Shown here: positions 53,046-61,564 of the stretch, one piece after another
Numbering within the stretch: the stretch's first letter is position 1
How the letters are laid out: every line of letters starts with the position of its first letter
Assembly: GCA_013141065.1 (NCBI GenBank)
Contig: JABFRR010000006.1
Coordinates: 1 to 64,000 of the forward strand
DNA from: Bacteriovoracaceae bacterium
Lineage (GTDB): Bacteria > Bdellovibrionota > Bacteriovoracia > Bacteriovoracales > Bacteriovoracaceae
Direction of reading: 5' to 3'
DNA: 64,000 nt
Made by a program: the position numbers and the translations under genes
Notes under the pieces: model-generated
Database searches by the model: none
Seen by the model: the letters and a program-made list of their open reading frames with translations, nothing else
Told to the model about the DNA's origin: nothing

Positions 53046-53269
53046 TCTTATTTTAAAGACATACTAAATAATAGCAACTTATGTATTGAATGCTTTCCTA
53101 TCTGCTGAATATTCAGTACTTTCTCACATTCATTGGTGCCCATTTTTAGTGGGCTAGTCTCTATCCCATGATTTTGATCGAGAATTAGACTAAGACTCCT
53201 CACTAACCTAATCGATACTCAGGGGATGCCGATGTTACCGCCTGAAGAAATTTACGAAATCGCTTTCTG

Positions 53270-53956
53270 TTAATCTGGAATGCATTGACTTGATGAACAA
53301 TTACACGAACCATTACAATAATCCCATCTATCTCCCAAAATTCCATTCGATTGATCAAACCAACATCCGCTTGCTTGAAGTCCAAATGGATTATAATCAT
53401 AGCTTTGACCGATATTTGCCAGAGTACAGGCGGGAGCAGAGGCCGGAATTCCAGAGCTTCCTCCCAAGGGAACACATTTCGAAAACACGTGTGGGCAAGG
53501 AGATGTAGATAACGAACCTGCCGCTGCCATCGTACAGCCCCAATGCTGTCCGGGAGGACAGACTAAGCAAGTACCACTATAATTTTGTAGTCCCATAGGA
53601 CATTCACAAATAGTTCCATTCCAAGCCATTCCCCCTGTGCATGTGGCTGCACAGCTTGATCCATCCCAAGTAGTAAGACTTGGACACACACAGGCACTTC
53701 CGTCCCAAATCTTCCCCCCTGTACAGCAACCAGTTGCAACAACCCCGACCGGAAGGTGGAGCAAAAAACTTGACCAGTCATTTGCAATTCCAGTTGGGAC
53801 GATAAAATTTAATGTGCCGGAATTTGTTAAAACTTTACAGTTGTTAAATTTATTAACTGTAACCGATGAGCTTGCACCAAGATTATAAGATGTATTGGCA
53901 AATATACTTGAGTTTAAAAATATTAAAAATATTATTAAAAAATTAAATTTAAACAT
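53270..53956 (-). CDS. Cysteine-rich secreted protein with WDG-C repeats
   Basis: Signal peptide (MFKFNFLIIFLIFLNSSIFA), about 70 residues of beta-type sequence, then about four short repeats built on W-D/N-G-x-x-C: GGKIWDGSACVCP, TTWDGSSCAATC, GGMAWNGTICECP and NYSGTCLVCP. The C-terminal half has further Cys pairs (YCNGSCNCSSSQC). Over 20 Cys imply many disulfides, hence an exported adhesin or spacer. The start at 53956 follows the prepilin TGA by one base with AGAGG upstream, so it is translated with the prepilin. Confidence 0.65.
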   Translation of the reverse strand: MFKFNFLIIFLIFLNSSIFANTSYNLGASSSVTVNKFNNCKVLTNSGTLNFIVPTGIANDWSSFLLHLPVGVVATGCCTGGKIWDGSACVCPSLTTWDGSSCAATCTGGMAWNGTICECPMGLQNYSGTCLVCPPGQHWGCTMAAAGSLSTSPCPHVFSKCVPLGGSSGIPASAPACTLANIGQSYDYNPFGLQASGCWFDQSNGILGDRWDYCNGSCNCSSSQCIPD

Positions 53957-53957
53957 T

Positions 53958-54872
53958 TCACCTCTGCATTTCATTAATTTTATTTTTTAATTTATTAATT
54001 TCTTCTTGCTGAGTTTTAATCGCTTCAACTAAAAATGGAACCAGTCGAGCATAATCAACGGTGGAGACATCTCTATTCACGTCATATTTTACAATTTCTG
54101 GAATTTGTTTTTTTACTTCTTGTGCAATAAACCCTACATCCTTGGTATTATTTGATTTCCAGCTAAAGCGTACTCCTCGAAGGGAGCTTACTTTTTCTAA
54201 TGCATTCTCGATTGGAGCTATGTTTTTTTTAAGCCGTTTATCTGAAGTATATTGCAGAGAAGTTGTGTATATCACTCCACTTGATTTTATGTCTCCAGTG
54301 ACGTCAAGTTTATAACCAGGACTAGTCGTCCCAATTCCAACCTCACCAAGATAAAAAATATCATTCCCAGTTCCATGCGACCAAATATCAGTGGTAGATG
54401 TTGAACTTGCTCTGCATTTCGTTATGGCGCCCGGCGATCCTTCTATATATAGATTAATTTTTTTAGAAATATTAGCAGCACCAGATGAACCTTTTAAAAT
54501 ATTTTTATTTTGGTAAAGAATTGTCAAAACTCCATCTGGAGCGGTACCAGTTAAAGTATAACTTGTAATCATTAATCCTGAATTTCCATATCCTTGGGCA
54601 GGTGCTGATGCACTTGAAGTTATATAATATTTTCCGTTATTAATGCTTGCTGGAGTTGCCGTTGTTTGCAATGTAGCTAAACATTTAGCAGGATCAGAAA
54701 GAATCCCATTAATTTCATTCGTGGTTAATGTTACATCAGTATCAAATTGTAATTTTGCCGATGATTTTATTGTTTGCTTGGATAAATTCATCACCAATAA
54801 GCTTACACCGCCAAGAGCTCCTAAAATCATCATGAGTTCAACTAAAGAAAAACCACGATTATTTTTTTTCAT
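53958..54872 (-). CDS. Type IV prepilin-like protein with S74 intramolecular chaperone domain
   Basis: 304 residues. The N-terminus is a class III signal, MKKNNRG|FSLVELMMILGAL, with Gly(-1), Phe(+1) and Glu(+5). The middle, about residues 40-180, is beta-rich. Residues 190-304 form an S74/ICA domain: LQYTSDKRLKKNIAPIENAL with the Ser210/Lys215-type SDxRLKxxI site, DVGFIAQEVKKQIPEIV and a C-terminal coiled coil (TQQEEINKLKNKINEMQR). S74 domains trimerise phage tail-spike proteins and then cut themselves off. The gene has no SD and is preceded by a repeat-containing leader ORF. Confidence 0.78.
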   Translation of the reverse strand: MKKNNRGFSLVELMMILGALGGVSLLVMNLSKQTIKSSAKLQFDTDVTLTTNEINGILSDPAKCLATLQTTATPASINNGKYYITSSASAPAQGYGNSGLMITSYTLTGTAPDGVLTILYQNKNILKGSSGAANISKKINLYIEGSPGAITKCRASSTSTTDIWSHGTGNDIFYLGEVGIGTTSPGYKLDVTGDIKSSGVIYTTSLQYTSDKRLKKNIAPIENALEKVSSLRGVRFSWKSNNTKDVGFIAQEVKKQIPEIVKYDVNRDVSTVDYARLVPFLVEAIKTQQEEINKLKNKINEMQR

Positions 54873-55003
54873 GATTGAACTGAAAGGTGAAAACCTGGTA
54901 AATTTAATTCGTGAGTGAGTGAGTGAGTGAGTGAGTGAGTGAGTGAGTGAGTGAGTGAGTGCAATGCGCTTTCCAATTTCACAAAATTATTTTTAAAATT
55001 CAT
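54869..55003 (-). CDS. Leader ORF with in-frame tetranucleotide repeat (44 aa)
   Basis: ATG at 55003 with GAGG (55010-55013) 6 bases upstream. The peptide starts MNFKNNFVKLESAL, has four HSLT units encoded by the repeat, and ends LPGFHLSVQS. Its TGA (54871-54869) overlaps the prepilin ATG (ATGA). The prepilin has no SD, so its translation presumably depends on ribosomes finishing this leader. Adding one repeat unit would fuse leader and prepilin in frame; removing one would stop the leader at TAA just past the repeat. Confidence 0.72.
   Translation of the reverse strand: MNFKNNFVKLESALHSLTHSLTHSLTHSLTHELNLPGFHLSVQS
54911..54961. repeat. GTGA tetranucleotide microsatellite, 12.75 units
   Basis: 51 bases of uninterrupted GTGA (12 units plus GTG), read as CACT units on the minus strand. 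Being a perfect tetranucleotide of this length it should be prone to slipped-strand changes. It lies within a leader ORF and 39-89 bases upstream of the prepilin start. Confidence 0.97.
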
Positions 55004-55306
55004 CCAAAGCCTCGATATTATATTTACTAAATATTTTATCACCACTTGAGCGGTACGCTAAAAAATGGAAGATATTGCCTGTATTAAAACTTAATGATTT
55101 TAAAATGGCCCATGAGTTAGGAATTGCTTGCGATTTGATCCAGGACCGTCCAAATCACCATTTTTTGCGGTTTGAATGGAAAGTCTTGGTCTTTTATCAC
55201 AAAAAAGAAAAAGGCCCATTTCAGAGCTTCCGTTGTCTTATTCTTAGGTCATCGATTCAATCGTTAGTCTCTGCGTTTTAACGTGCGGTCCTGCGAGCTT
55301 TTGAAG
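55004..55306. other. Intergenic, possible gene remnant
   Basis: The plus strand is open from 55075 to 55281 and would encode an unrecognised peptide (HELGIACDLIQDRPNHHF, FEWKVLVFYHKKEKG) with no ATG and no SD. It shares AGTCTCTGCGTTT near its end with 51441-51453. It may be a decayed element copy. It should also hold the promoter for the leader/prepilin unit; I see no clear -10/-35. Confidence 0.3.
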
Positions 55307-55828
55307 TTATTTTGAATCACTTCGAGAAGAATGCTTTTCTTTGATAGTACTTTTAAGCTCTTGAGCCTCAAACTCGATCCCTATTTTTAAGCCTTGTAAT
55401 CTTTGATGATCAGTAATTTCATTGACGGCGCCTTTTTCTCCAACAGGAGCGATTGTGCTTATTTTTAATTTTAACAAAATCAATTCTGAATAAGTAGAAA
55501 CCATTTTTAAAAATCCCGATTCCTGTTGGCCTTCAAGTTTTTTTATTAATTCGTCACGACGTGCAGTGCTGTTTAACCATTCAGCATATTTAGATCTTAT
55601 TTCGGATGATGATTTTTTATAATCTTCAATAGAATTTTTCAGCTTATCTTTGCAGCGCTTTATTTCTGGAGTATCATCTTTGCCATCTTTTGCAAGAGCT
55701 TCGAATTTGATAATTGATTCTGGTGTTTTTAACATTTTTTCTATTCTCAATTCATCACTATCAATTGCGAAAGCGCTTTGGAAATACATACTCAATAGAG
55801 AAACTACTATTGTTAAGTGAATTTTCAT
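55307..55828 (-). CDS. Secreted helical protein, unknown function
   Basis: 173 residues with a signal peptide (MKIHLTIVVSLLSMYFQSAFA) and a helical, charged mature part (IRSKYAEWLNSTARRDELIKK). One Cys (KRCKDKL). No family recognised. It lies on the same strand as, and upstream of, the leader/prepilin unit, from which it is separated by about 300 bases. Confidence 0.5.
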   Translation of the reverse strand: MKIHLTIVVSLLSMYFQSAFAIDSDELRIEKMLKTPESIIKFEALAKDGKDDTPEIKRCKDKLKNSIEDYKKSSSEIRSKYAEWLNSTARRDELIKKLEGQQESGFLKMVSTYSELILLKLKISTIAPVGEKGAVNEITDHQRLQGLKIGIEFEAQELKSTIKEKHSSRSDSK

Positions 55829-55988
55829 TAAAAGACTCCGTTACAACTATTCTTAAGACTTATCGGAATTATTGAGTAGCTAATTAATATTAGATAAACA
55901 CCGGAAATAACTTCAATCCTTTGCATTTCGAATCAAAAGGCACAAAATAGCCTAATTTCTCCTACAGGTTGTCTTTGAATATAGTTTT

Positions 55989-56471
55989 CTATAGAATTTT
56001 CTTTATATCTTTTAATATATCGTTAGGCTTATCTGTTGGAGCATATCTTTCGACTGGTTTTCCATTTTTATCGACTAAAAACTTTGTAAAATTCCATTTA
56101 ATTGCTTTTGATCCTAAGATACCTGGCAAAGACTCTTTTAGGTATTGATAAACTGGAGAGGCATTATCACCATTGACATCAACTTTTGAAAAAAGGGGAA
56201 ATGTCACTGAGTAATTAAGCGAGCAAAAATTTTTAATTTCCTCTGCATCTCCAGGTTCTTGAGCGCCGAATTGATTGCAAGGGAAAGCAAGTATTTCTAG
56301 ACCTTGGTCTTTATATTCTAAATAAATTTTTTCAAGGTCACTGTATTGATTTGTGAAACCACATTTTGAAGCGACATTTACTATCAGAAGAGTTTTCCCT
56401 TGATACGTTTTTAGTGCTTGAGGTTTTCCATTAATATCTAAAACTTCAAATTCATAGATTGATTTAGTCAT
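55989..56471 (-). CDS. Glutathione peroxidase family protein (Cys-type)
   Basis: Thiol peroxidase. NVASKCGFTNQYSDLE has the catalytic Cys (not selenocysteine), LAFPCNQFGAQEPG the resolving-type second block with Gln, and IKWNFTKFLVDKNG the Trp and Asn. 160 residues, normal. Bacterial members usually use thioredoxin instead of glutathione. Confidence 0.9.
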   Translation of the reverse strand: MTKSIYEFEVLDINGKPQALKTYQGKTLLIVNVASKCGFTNQYSDLEKIYLEYKDQGLEILAFPCNQFGAQEPGDAEEIKNFCSLNYSVTFPLFSKVDVNGDNASPVYQYLKESLPGILGSKAIKWNFTKFLVDKNGKPVERYAPTDKPNDILKDIKKIL

Positions 56472-56573
56472 ATATTGTCCCTGGTTTATTTCTTTTGAAA
56501 TATTATCTTTAAAAAATCCTATGGTAAGAATACCATAGAAGCTACTGAATTTTGATTATACAGAGGTTTTTTA

Positions 56574-57302
56574 ATGCATGTCATTCAAATTGAAAATATA
56601 TCGAAAACCTATGGAGAGCATTTTTCTCTTAGAAATATTTCATTCTCTCTAGAAAAAGGTAAAATTTTTTCTCTTTTAGGCCCTAATGGGGCAGGGAAAA
56701 CAACACTTGTTAAATTGATGCTCAATTTAATTCATCAAGATGCTGGTAATATTTTAATAAACAACACAGAAGCAAATAACAAAAAAAGCCGACTTGGTGT
56801 GGCCTTTATTCCTGAAAAATTTAACTTTTTTCCCTTTTATACAGCTTATGGGGTTTTAGAATTTTTCGGTACAATGAAAGGAGTTCAAGCAGACTTGTTA
56901 AAACCTCAAATCGACTCCGCTTTAAAAATGCTCAATATAGATGAATTAAGAAATCGCAAACTCTCAAAAATGTCTAAAGGACAAATTCAAAGAGTGGGTC
57001 TTGCTAGTATTCTCATCGGAGACAATGACCTCATCATTCTCGATGAACCCTTTTCTGGACTCGATCCAATAGGTATGCGTGATTTAAAAGATATTATAAA
57101 AAAATTGAAAGAGGATGGAAAAACTTTATTTATTAATTCTCACATACTGCTAGAAATGGAACATCTTTGTGATGAAGTGGCCATCCTTAACCGTGGAGAA
57201 TTGCTTTTTAAAGGTCCAGTCTCAGAAGTCCTGGCCAAGGAAAAATCACTCGATGATTTTTTTCATAAATTAATTAATCAAGATGAACAAGGCTCAAAAT
57301 AA
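56574..57302 (+). CDS. ABC transporter ATP-binding protein
   Basis: Walker A GPNGAGKTT, signature MSKGQIQRVG (a K replaces the usual G of LSGGQ), Walker B LIILDEPFSGLD. Q-loop VAFIPEKFNFFPF. The layout matches CcmA/NosF-type ATPases that pair with a single membrane gene. 242 residues. Its stop overlaps the permease start by one base. Confidence 0.88.
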   Translation: MHVIQIENISKTYGEHFSLRNISFSLEKGKIFSLLGPNGAGKTTLVKLMLNLIHQDAGNILINNTEANNKKSRLGVAFIPEKFNFFPFYTAYGVLEFFGTMKGVQADLLKPQIDSALKMLNIDELRNRKLSKMSKGQIQRVGLASILIGDNDLIILDEPFSGLDPIGMRDLKDIIKKLKEDGKTLFINSHILLEMEHLCDEVAILNRGELLFKGPVSEVLAKEKSLDDFFHKLINQDEQGSK

Positions 57303-58123
57303 TGAAACCACAATATATTGCACTCATTAAAGACACTTTTTATAAAGAATTAAGAAGTAAAACTCTGATATTTATTTTTCTTGCAACGACTGCTTCAATC
57401 GTTCTTGGCCACCTTATTTTAACTGCCTTTAATAATGATCTTGGTGGTGCAGGTGGTGTAAATAATATCGGACTCGCGGGTGTGAATGTTCTTTCAATTA
57501 ATTTTAGAATTTTAAATAGCATTAGTTTTATTATTGCTACTGTTTTTGGAGTCAGTGTTTTCCGCTCTGATTTTGAAAATAATATCATTTATCAGTATTT
57601 GTCTTTCCCAATCAGTCGAACAGAATACTTTTTTTCGCGAATAATCGGAACCTGGCTACTTGTTATGGCCTATTATGCTTATGCCTATTTGCTGTCGGCT
57701 ATTTTATTTTCATTAGCGTTTAAAACATTTATTCTCACGCCAATGCATTTTTTAAGTTTTTTCATTCTTGGTGTTTACTTACTTTTAGTCATTTTTATTT
57801 CAATCTTTTTTTCATTAATTATGAATAAAATAGGTGCACTTTTTGCAACTTTTGCAACCTGTATAGCAGCTGCCATTTCATATGGCGTTTTTAGTGTATT
57901 GCCACTTAGTGAAACATTTTCACAAATGAGTTTCTTTAAGCTGACGGGTTTTGTTGTTTATTATCTCTTTCCTAGAATTTCTTTTCTTGATTCCATTTCC
58001 TCAGCACTCTTATTAGATGGGAAATTAGATATCAACTTGTGGCAACAATCACTCCATTTGATCGTTATAAGTGGAGCCTATGTCTACTTGGCCAATCGTT
58101 TAGTTAATCGCAAAGATTTCTAA
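57302..58123 (+). CDS. ABC transporter permease (NosY/ABC-2-like)
   Basis: Six TM helices in the ABC-2 layout. LIKDTFYKELRSKTLIFIF begins it, with SVFRSDFENNIIYQYLSFPI between the second and third helices (the coupling-helix region), and no extracytoplasmic domain. It pairs with the preceding ATPase. Substrate unknown. Convergent with the zinc-type operon. Confidence 0.8.
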   Translation: MKPQYIALIKDTFYKELRSKTLIFIFLATTASIVLGHLILTAFNNDLGGAGGVNNIGLAGVNVLSINFRILNSISFIIATVFGVSVFRSDFENNIIYQYLSFPISRTEYFFSRIIGTWLLVMAYYAYAYLLSAILFSLAFKTFILTPMHFLSFFILGVYLLLVIFISIFFSLIMNKIGALFATFATCIAAAISYGVFSVLPLSETFSQMSFFKLTGFVVYYLFPRISFLDSISSALLLDGKLDINLWQQSLHLIVISGAYVYLANRLVNRKDF

Positions 58124-58145
58124 ACTGATTGGCAGCTTTTAAATT

Positions 58146-59399
58146 CTAAATTTTTATACTTAATCCATCTTGGAGAGAATTTAAATAGGCTTTTATTGCG
58201 GGAATAAGTCCTGCCATTGTTCCTAATATAAAAATGGCCCCAAGGTAATAAAGTTCAGTTTTCGAGAGCATTTCTATTGGCAAATAAATAGAGAAATTTG
58301 TCTCTAACCAAGGTCTGATAAAATAAAGGGCACCATACAAGTTTACGACTCCTAGAATGCAGCCTGAAAAAACAAGTAGGCCCGATTCATAGAGCAGTAA
58401 AAAGAAAACATTCTGAGAACTCGCTCCCAAAGATCTCAATATGGCCATTTCTCGGCGTCTTTCGTTTATTGAAGTATAAAGGGCGATTAAAATGCTCATG
58501 GCCCCACCGATTAAAACAAAGACACTTACGAGTAATAAAATCTGTTCAACATAACCAATTGTTTCCCACATTTCTTGCAATGAAAGTGCTGGAATAATGG
58601 CCATGATTGGTTCGGCTTCGTACTGGTCGATAGACCTTCTCATTCTTAAAACAGCGATACGCGATTTGAGTTTCACCATAAAAGAAGTGAGTTGAGTAAT
58701 TTCGATATTCTCTTTTTTGAAGCGTTCAGGGTTAATTGTTTCTCCGCTCGGTGTACCTGTTTCCCAACCAAAATGTATGGCCTCCATTCCTTGAAGAGTA
58801 ATATAGACTGCATTATCTATTGGAGTCTGTGTCGGTTTGAGTATTCCAATAATCTTAAAAGGTGTTTGATCATGTGTCATGATTGCACCACTCGAAATAC
58901 CGTGTGAAATAACGATTGGGTCGCCTACAAGATGACCAAACTTGCGTGCAACTTGAGAACCTATGACAACTTCAAATGTATCAGAGGGGATATTTCCTGT
59001 TTGAAACTCAACTTTTTTATCTCCCCGAAATTGATAATGATTAAAAAAGTTTTCATCAGTTCCGACGACTCTAAAGCCTCGGTAGGTGTCACCTAAAGAG
59101 ATGGGAATTGCCCATTCGATTTGAGGATTAGACTTAATTTCATTATAAGTCGATACTTTGATGTTATTGACGGCACCACCGATATGGAAAACAGTATAGA
59201 GTAAAAGTTGGAGCGGCCCTCCTTTAGCGCCAATGATCAAATCTGTTTTACTAATTGTATTTGTAAAGCCATCTCGAGCTCCATTTCTAATTCTTTCTAT
59301 TCCTAAAAAAAGTGTGACCGATAAGGCGATAGATAAAACACAGAGTAAACTAGTAAATTTTCTATTTTTGAGAGACTTGAAAGTAAGAAAATTAAACAT
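58146..59399 (-). CDS. FtsX/LolC-type ABC permease, zinc operon (ZrgC-like)
   Basis: Four TM helices with a large periplasmic loop (about residues 45-280), a type VII (MacB/LolC) layout: LSIALSVTLFLGIERIR, then GGAMSILIALYTSINERRREMAILRSLGAS (the coupling region). ATG 59399 follows the ATPase stop in an 8-base overlap with GGAG 10 bases upstream. In the ZrgABCDE-type zinc-linked systems of vibrios a similar permease accompanies a DUF2796 protein. Confidence 0.8.
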   Translation of the reverse strand: MFNFLTFKSLKNRKFTSLLCVLSIALSVTLFLGIERIRNGARDGFTNTISKTDLIIGAKGGPLQLLLYTVFHIGGAVNNIKVSTYNEIKSNPQIEWAIPISLGDTYRGFRVVGTDENFFNHYQFRGDKKVEFQTGNIPSDTFEVVIGSQVARKFGHLVGDPIVISHGISSGAIMTHDQTPFKIIGILKPTQTPIDNAVYITLQGMEAIHFGWETGTPSGETINPERFKKENIEITQLTSFMVKLKSRIAVLRMRRSIDQYEAEPIMAIIPALSLQEMWETIGYVEQILLLVSVFVLIGGAMSILIALYTSINERRREMAILRSLGASSQNVFFLLLYESGLLVFSGCILGVVNLYGALYFIRPWLETNFSIYLPIEMLSKTELYYLGAIFILGTMAGLIPAIKAYLNSLQDGLSIKI

Positions 59400-60066
59400 G
59401 GCGATTGATCTCCGGCAAGGAAATAGTGCGGTCAAAATAAGTTTTCAAGCGCTCATCATGTGAAACAAAGAGTAACGTGAATTTCTTTTTTTCCCATTCG
59501 TTCATAAGTAATTTCATGAATTCTTTATTGTTTTTTTCATCAAGAGCACTAGTTGGTTCATCGGCAATTATAATTTCCGGTTCACCAATGAGTGCCCGTG
59601 CACATGCTACTCTTTGTTGCTGGCCAATGGATAAGTCAGTAACAGATTTTGTTGTTAAATCGAATAGACCTAAAGATTCAATTAGGGCCATTGCTTGTGC
59701 TTCAATATTCGTAAGAGATTGCGCTCTTTTTTTATTAATCAAGCAAGGTAGCTCAATATTTTCTTTCACAGACAAGTAAGGAATGAGATTAAAAAGTTGA
59801 AAAATATAACCAATTTTTTCACCTCTCAATTTATCTCGAGCAGATTGATTAAGTTTCGAGAGGTCCTGGCCTAAAACTTCTACGTTTCCGGAACTGGCCT
59901 TTAAAACACCTGCGATTAAATTAAGAAGAGTGCTTTTTCCATGGCCAGAAGGGCCGTATAAAAAAACTTTTTCTCCTTTTTTTATTGTGAGCTCATCAAT
60001 ATTCAATACATTTGTATTTTTGTGATAAGCAAATTGGCAATTTTGGAGTCTAATTGCATCAGTCAT
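59392..60066 (-). CDS. LolD/MacB-type ABC ATPase, zinc operon (ZrgB-like)
   Basis: Walker A GPSGHGKST, Q-loop IFQLFNLIPYLSV, signature LSIGQQQRVACA, Walker B IIIADEPTSALDEKN. 224 residues, the LolD/FtsE subfamily that drives type VII permeases. Co-transcribed, 11 bases after the DUF2796 gene. Confidence 0.87.
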   Translation of the reverse strand: MTDAIRLQNCQFAYHKNTNVLNIDELTIKKGEKVFLYGPSGHGKSTLLNLIAGVLKASSGNVEVLGQDLSKLNQSARDKLRGEKIGYIFQLFNLIPYLSVKENIELPCLINKKRAQSLTNIEAQAMALIESLGLFDLTTKSVTDLSIGQQQRVACARALIGEPEIIIADEPTSALDEKNNKEFMKLLMNEWEKKKFTLLFVSHDERLKTYFDRTISLPEINRHV

Positions 60067-60077
60067 AAAGGTGTACC

Positions 60078-60614
60078 TTAAAGTTTTAAATTTTCAATTG
60101 GCAATGTAGAATTCAACGTTCTTGGCTTAGAACCAAGCAGATCAATTAAAATTTTCTTCATTAATGGGTAGTGCTTTTTTAAAGCAATCGCAATACTTTG
60201 ATCTTTTATCACTTTTTCACAAGTAATTTTTGCTTGCGCTTCTATTTCGCTATGAACTCCAGAATTCTTTTTATGTTTATTGTGAGCTTTGTGATTGTCA
60301 TTTTCAATGATCTGCTTAAAGCTGCTACTAACTATTTTGCAATTGAGTGAGCTATCTAAGACAAAAAGTTTAGTGAGTAAGTCATTGGTCCACAGGTCTT
60401 GTGCTTTGGTGAAAGTTTCTTTTTCTTTCGCACTGGAAGGAAGATACTCAAATCCAATAAATGCTTCACTCGGCCCGTCAAGATCTATATCAATCGATTT
60501 TTCTTCGGCAGCAATTTCTAATTTAAGAGCTCCATGTTCATGTGTCCCCATGCTTTTTCCGAAGGATAGAATAGGTAGGAGAATGAATAATGAAAGGGGT
60601 AAAAAATTTTTCAT
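60078..60614 (-). CDS. DUF2796/ZrgA-like periplasmic zinc-binding protein
   Basis: Signal peptide (MKNFLPLSLFILLPILSFGKS), then the conserved GTHEHGALKLEIA, EAFIGFEYLPSSAKEKE and a His-rich stretch (NDNHKAHNKHKKNSGVHSE) that can bind zinc. 178 residues. This family is called ZrgA in Vibrio and takes part in zinc acquisition. Overlaps the DUF3299 gene by 4 bases (ATGA). Placement right behind a Fur/Zur-family repressor supports a zinc role. Confidence 0.82.
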   Translation of the reverse strand: MKNFLPLSLFILLPILSFGKSMGTHEHGALKLEIAAEEKSIDIDLDGPSEAFIGFEYLPSSAKEKETFTKAQDLWTNDLLTKLFVLDSSLNCKIVSSSFKQIIENDNHKAHNKHKKNSGVHSEIEAQAKITCEKVIKDQSIAIALKKHYPLMKKILIDLLGSKPRTLNSTLPIENLKL

Positions 60615-61090
60615 GGTTGTGATCCTGGGGCTGTTGCCGGATGAGTGACAGCGGGTGGAGTATAATCTTTTAATTCTTTTACTTTAGTTCCTTCAAATTT
60701 ATAGGAAGAAGCTAATTCAGCTGAAACCTCAACTGAAAGTTTCCCTGTGATTTCTATTGGATAAAAAGAAGGTTTAATTTTATTCCCTTTTTTCAACTTT
60801 ACTAAAACTAGCTGATTAGCAGAGGGAGGAGGGACATGCATACAAGAAGGGACGTAGGGCATAAAGAGAAATTCGACAAGTTCCTTAGATTCGAAATCTA
60901 AAGGCATCATAAAACCTTTCATCGTTACTTCTTTTCCTAAAACTGATTTTAGTGCCGGTTTAATGACAGATTTTTTTGTTTTTAAGTCGTACTCTAAGGT
61001 TTTAAGTGTATCCCAGGAAACCTCCGCTGACATTATTGGCATTGAAAAAATAACTACAGTTAACGAAAATAAAAATTTTAGTGTTTTCAT
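60611..61090 (-). CDS. DUF3299 secreted protein, zinc operon
   Basis: Signal peptide (MKTLKFLFSLTVVIFSMPIMSA), then a small beta-rich domain with VTMKGFMMPLDFESKELVEF and YVPSCMHVPPPSANQLV, the DUF3299 signature with one Cys and one His. It probably binds a metal or membrane. Located directly after the Fur-family repressor (6 bases apart). Confidence 0.75.
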   Translation of the reverse strand: MKTLKFLFSLTVVIFSMPIMSAEVSWDTLKTLEYDLKTKKSVIKPALKSVLGKEVTMKGFMMPLDFESKELVEFLFMPYVPSCMHVPPPSANQLVLVKLKKGNKIKPSFYPIEITGKLSVEVSAELASSYKFEGTKVKELKDYTPPAVTHPATAPGSQP

Positions 61091-61096
61091 AAACTC

Positions 61097-61543
61097 CTAG
61101 GGCTTTGTACACTGAGCGCAGATACCAAAAAATTCAAGTCGGTGTTCAATATCTTGATACCCCTTTTTTTTAAGGCCTTGCTCGATTTTATCGATTAAAC
61201 AATCGTGAAGTGACTCTATTTTTTTGCAAATTTTACAAATGATATGGTGATGGTGATGTTCGGGATCGTTGAATTCAAAGCGAGCGATGTCCTTTTCTAA
61301 AAAAGTTGTTGCGACTAAGCTTGACTCTACGAATTGGTTCAAGCAACGATAGACAGTGGCCTGATCACATGAATTTTTTGGCAACCTTCTTATTATATCT
61401 TCGACCGTAAAAGGGCCGTGCTCTTTTAATAAAAGAGAGAGAATATTTTTTCTTGGAGCAGTAATTGACAAGTTTGCTCTCTTAAGAAGCTCAATTACTT
61501 TTAATTCAGTTAGAAGTTCTTTTTTGGGGTTCAAAATACTCAT
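61097..61543 (-). CDS. zur: Fur-family repressor, probably Zur
   Basis: 148 residues: N-terminal winged helix (KRANLSITAPRKNILSLLLKE, GPFTVEDIIRRLP, CDQATVYRCLNQF) and a C-terminal metal/dimer domain with HHHHIICKICKK and FGICAQC, the two CxxC that form the structural zinc site. It heads the operon of a DUF2796 zinc-type system, which argues for Zur over Fur. An inverted repeat lies on its own promoter, consistent with autoregulation. Confidence 0.85.
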   Translation of the reverse strand: MSILNPKKELLTELKVIELLKRANLSITAPRKNILSLLLKEHGPFTVEDIIRRLPKNSCDQATVYRCLNQFVESSLVATTFLEKDIARFEFNDPEHHHHHIICKICKKIESLHDCLIDKIEQGLKKKGYQDIEHRLEFFGICAQCTKP

Positions 61544-61564
61544 TAATTTATCCTTATTCCGACA

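Noticed and set aside
54643..54918. Plus-strand frame opposite the prepilin start.
   Set aside because: Antisense to a well-supported gene and ends at the first TGA of the repeat; a shadow.
54911..54961. Tandem GTGA array considered as CRISPR-like.
   Set aside because: It is a simple microsatellite with no spacers and no cas genes nearby.
55075..55281. Plus-strand 68-codon frame (starts TTG) between prepilin leader and the 55307 gene.
   Set aside because: No SD and no recognisable protein. Possibly remnant, not supported as a gene.
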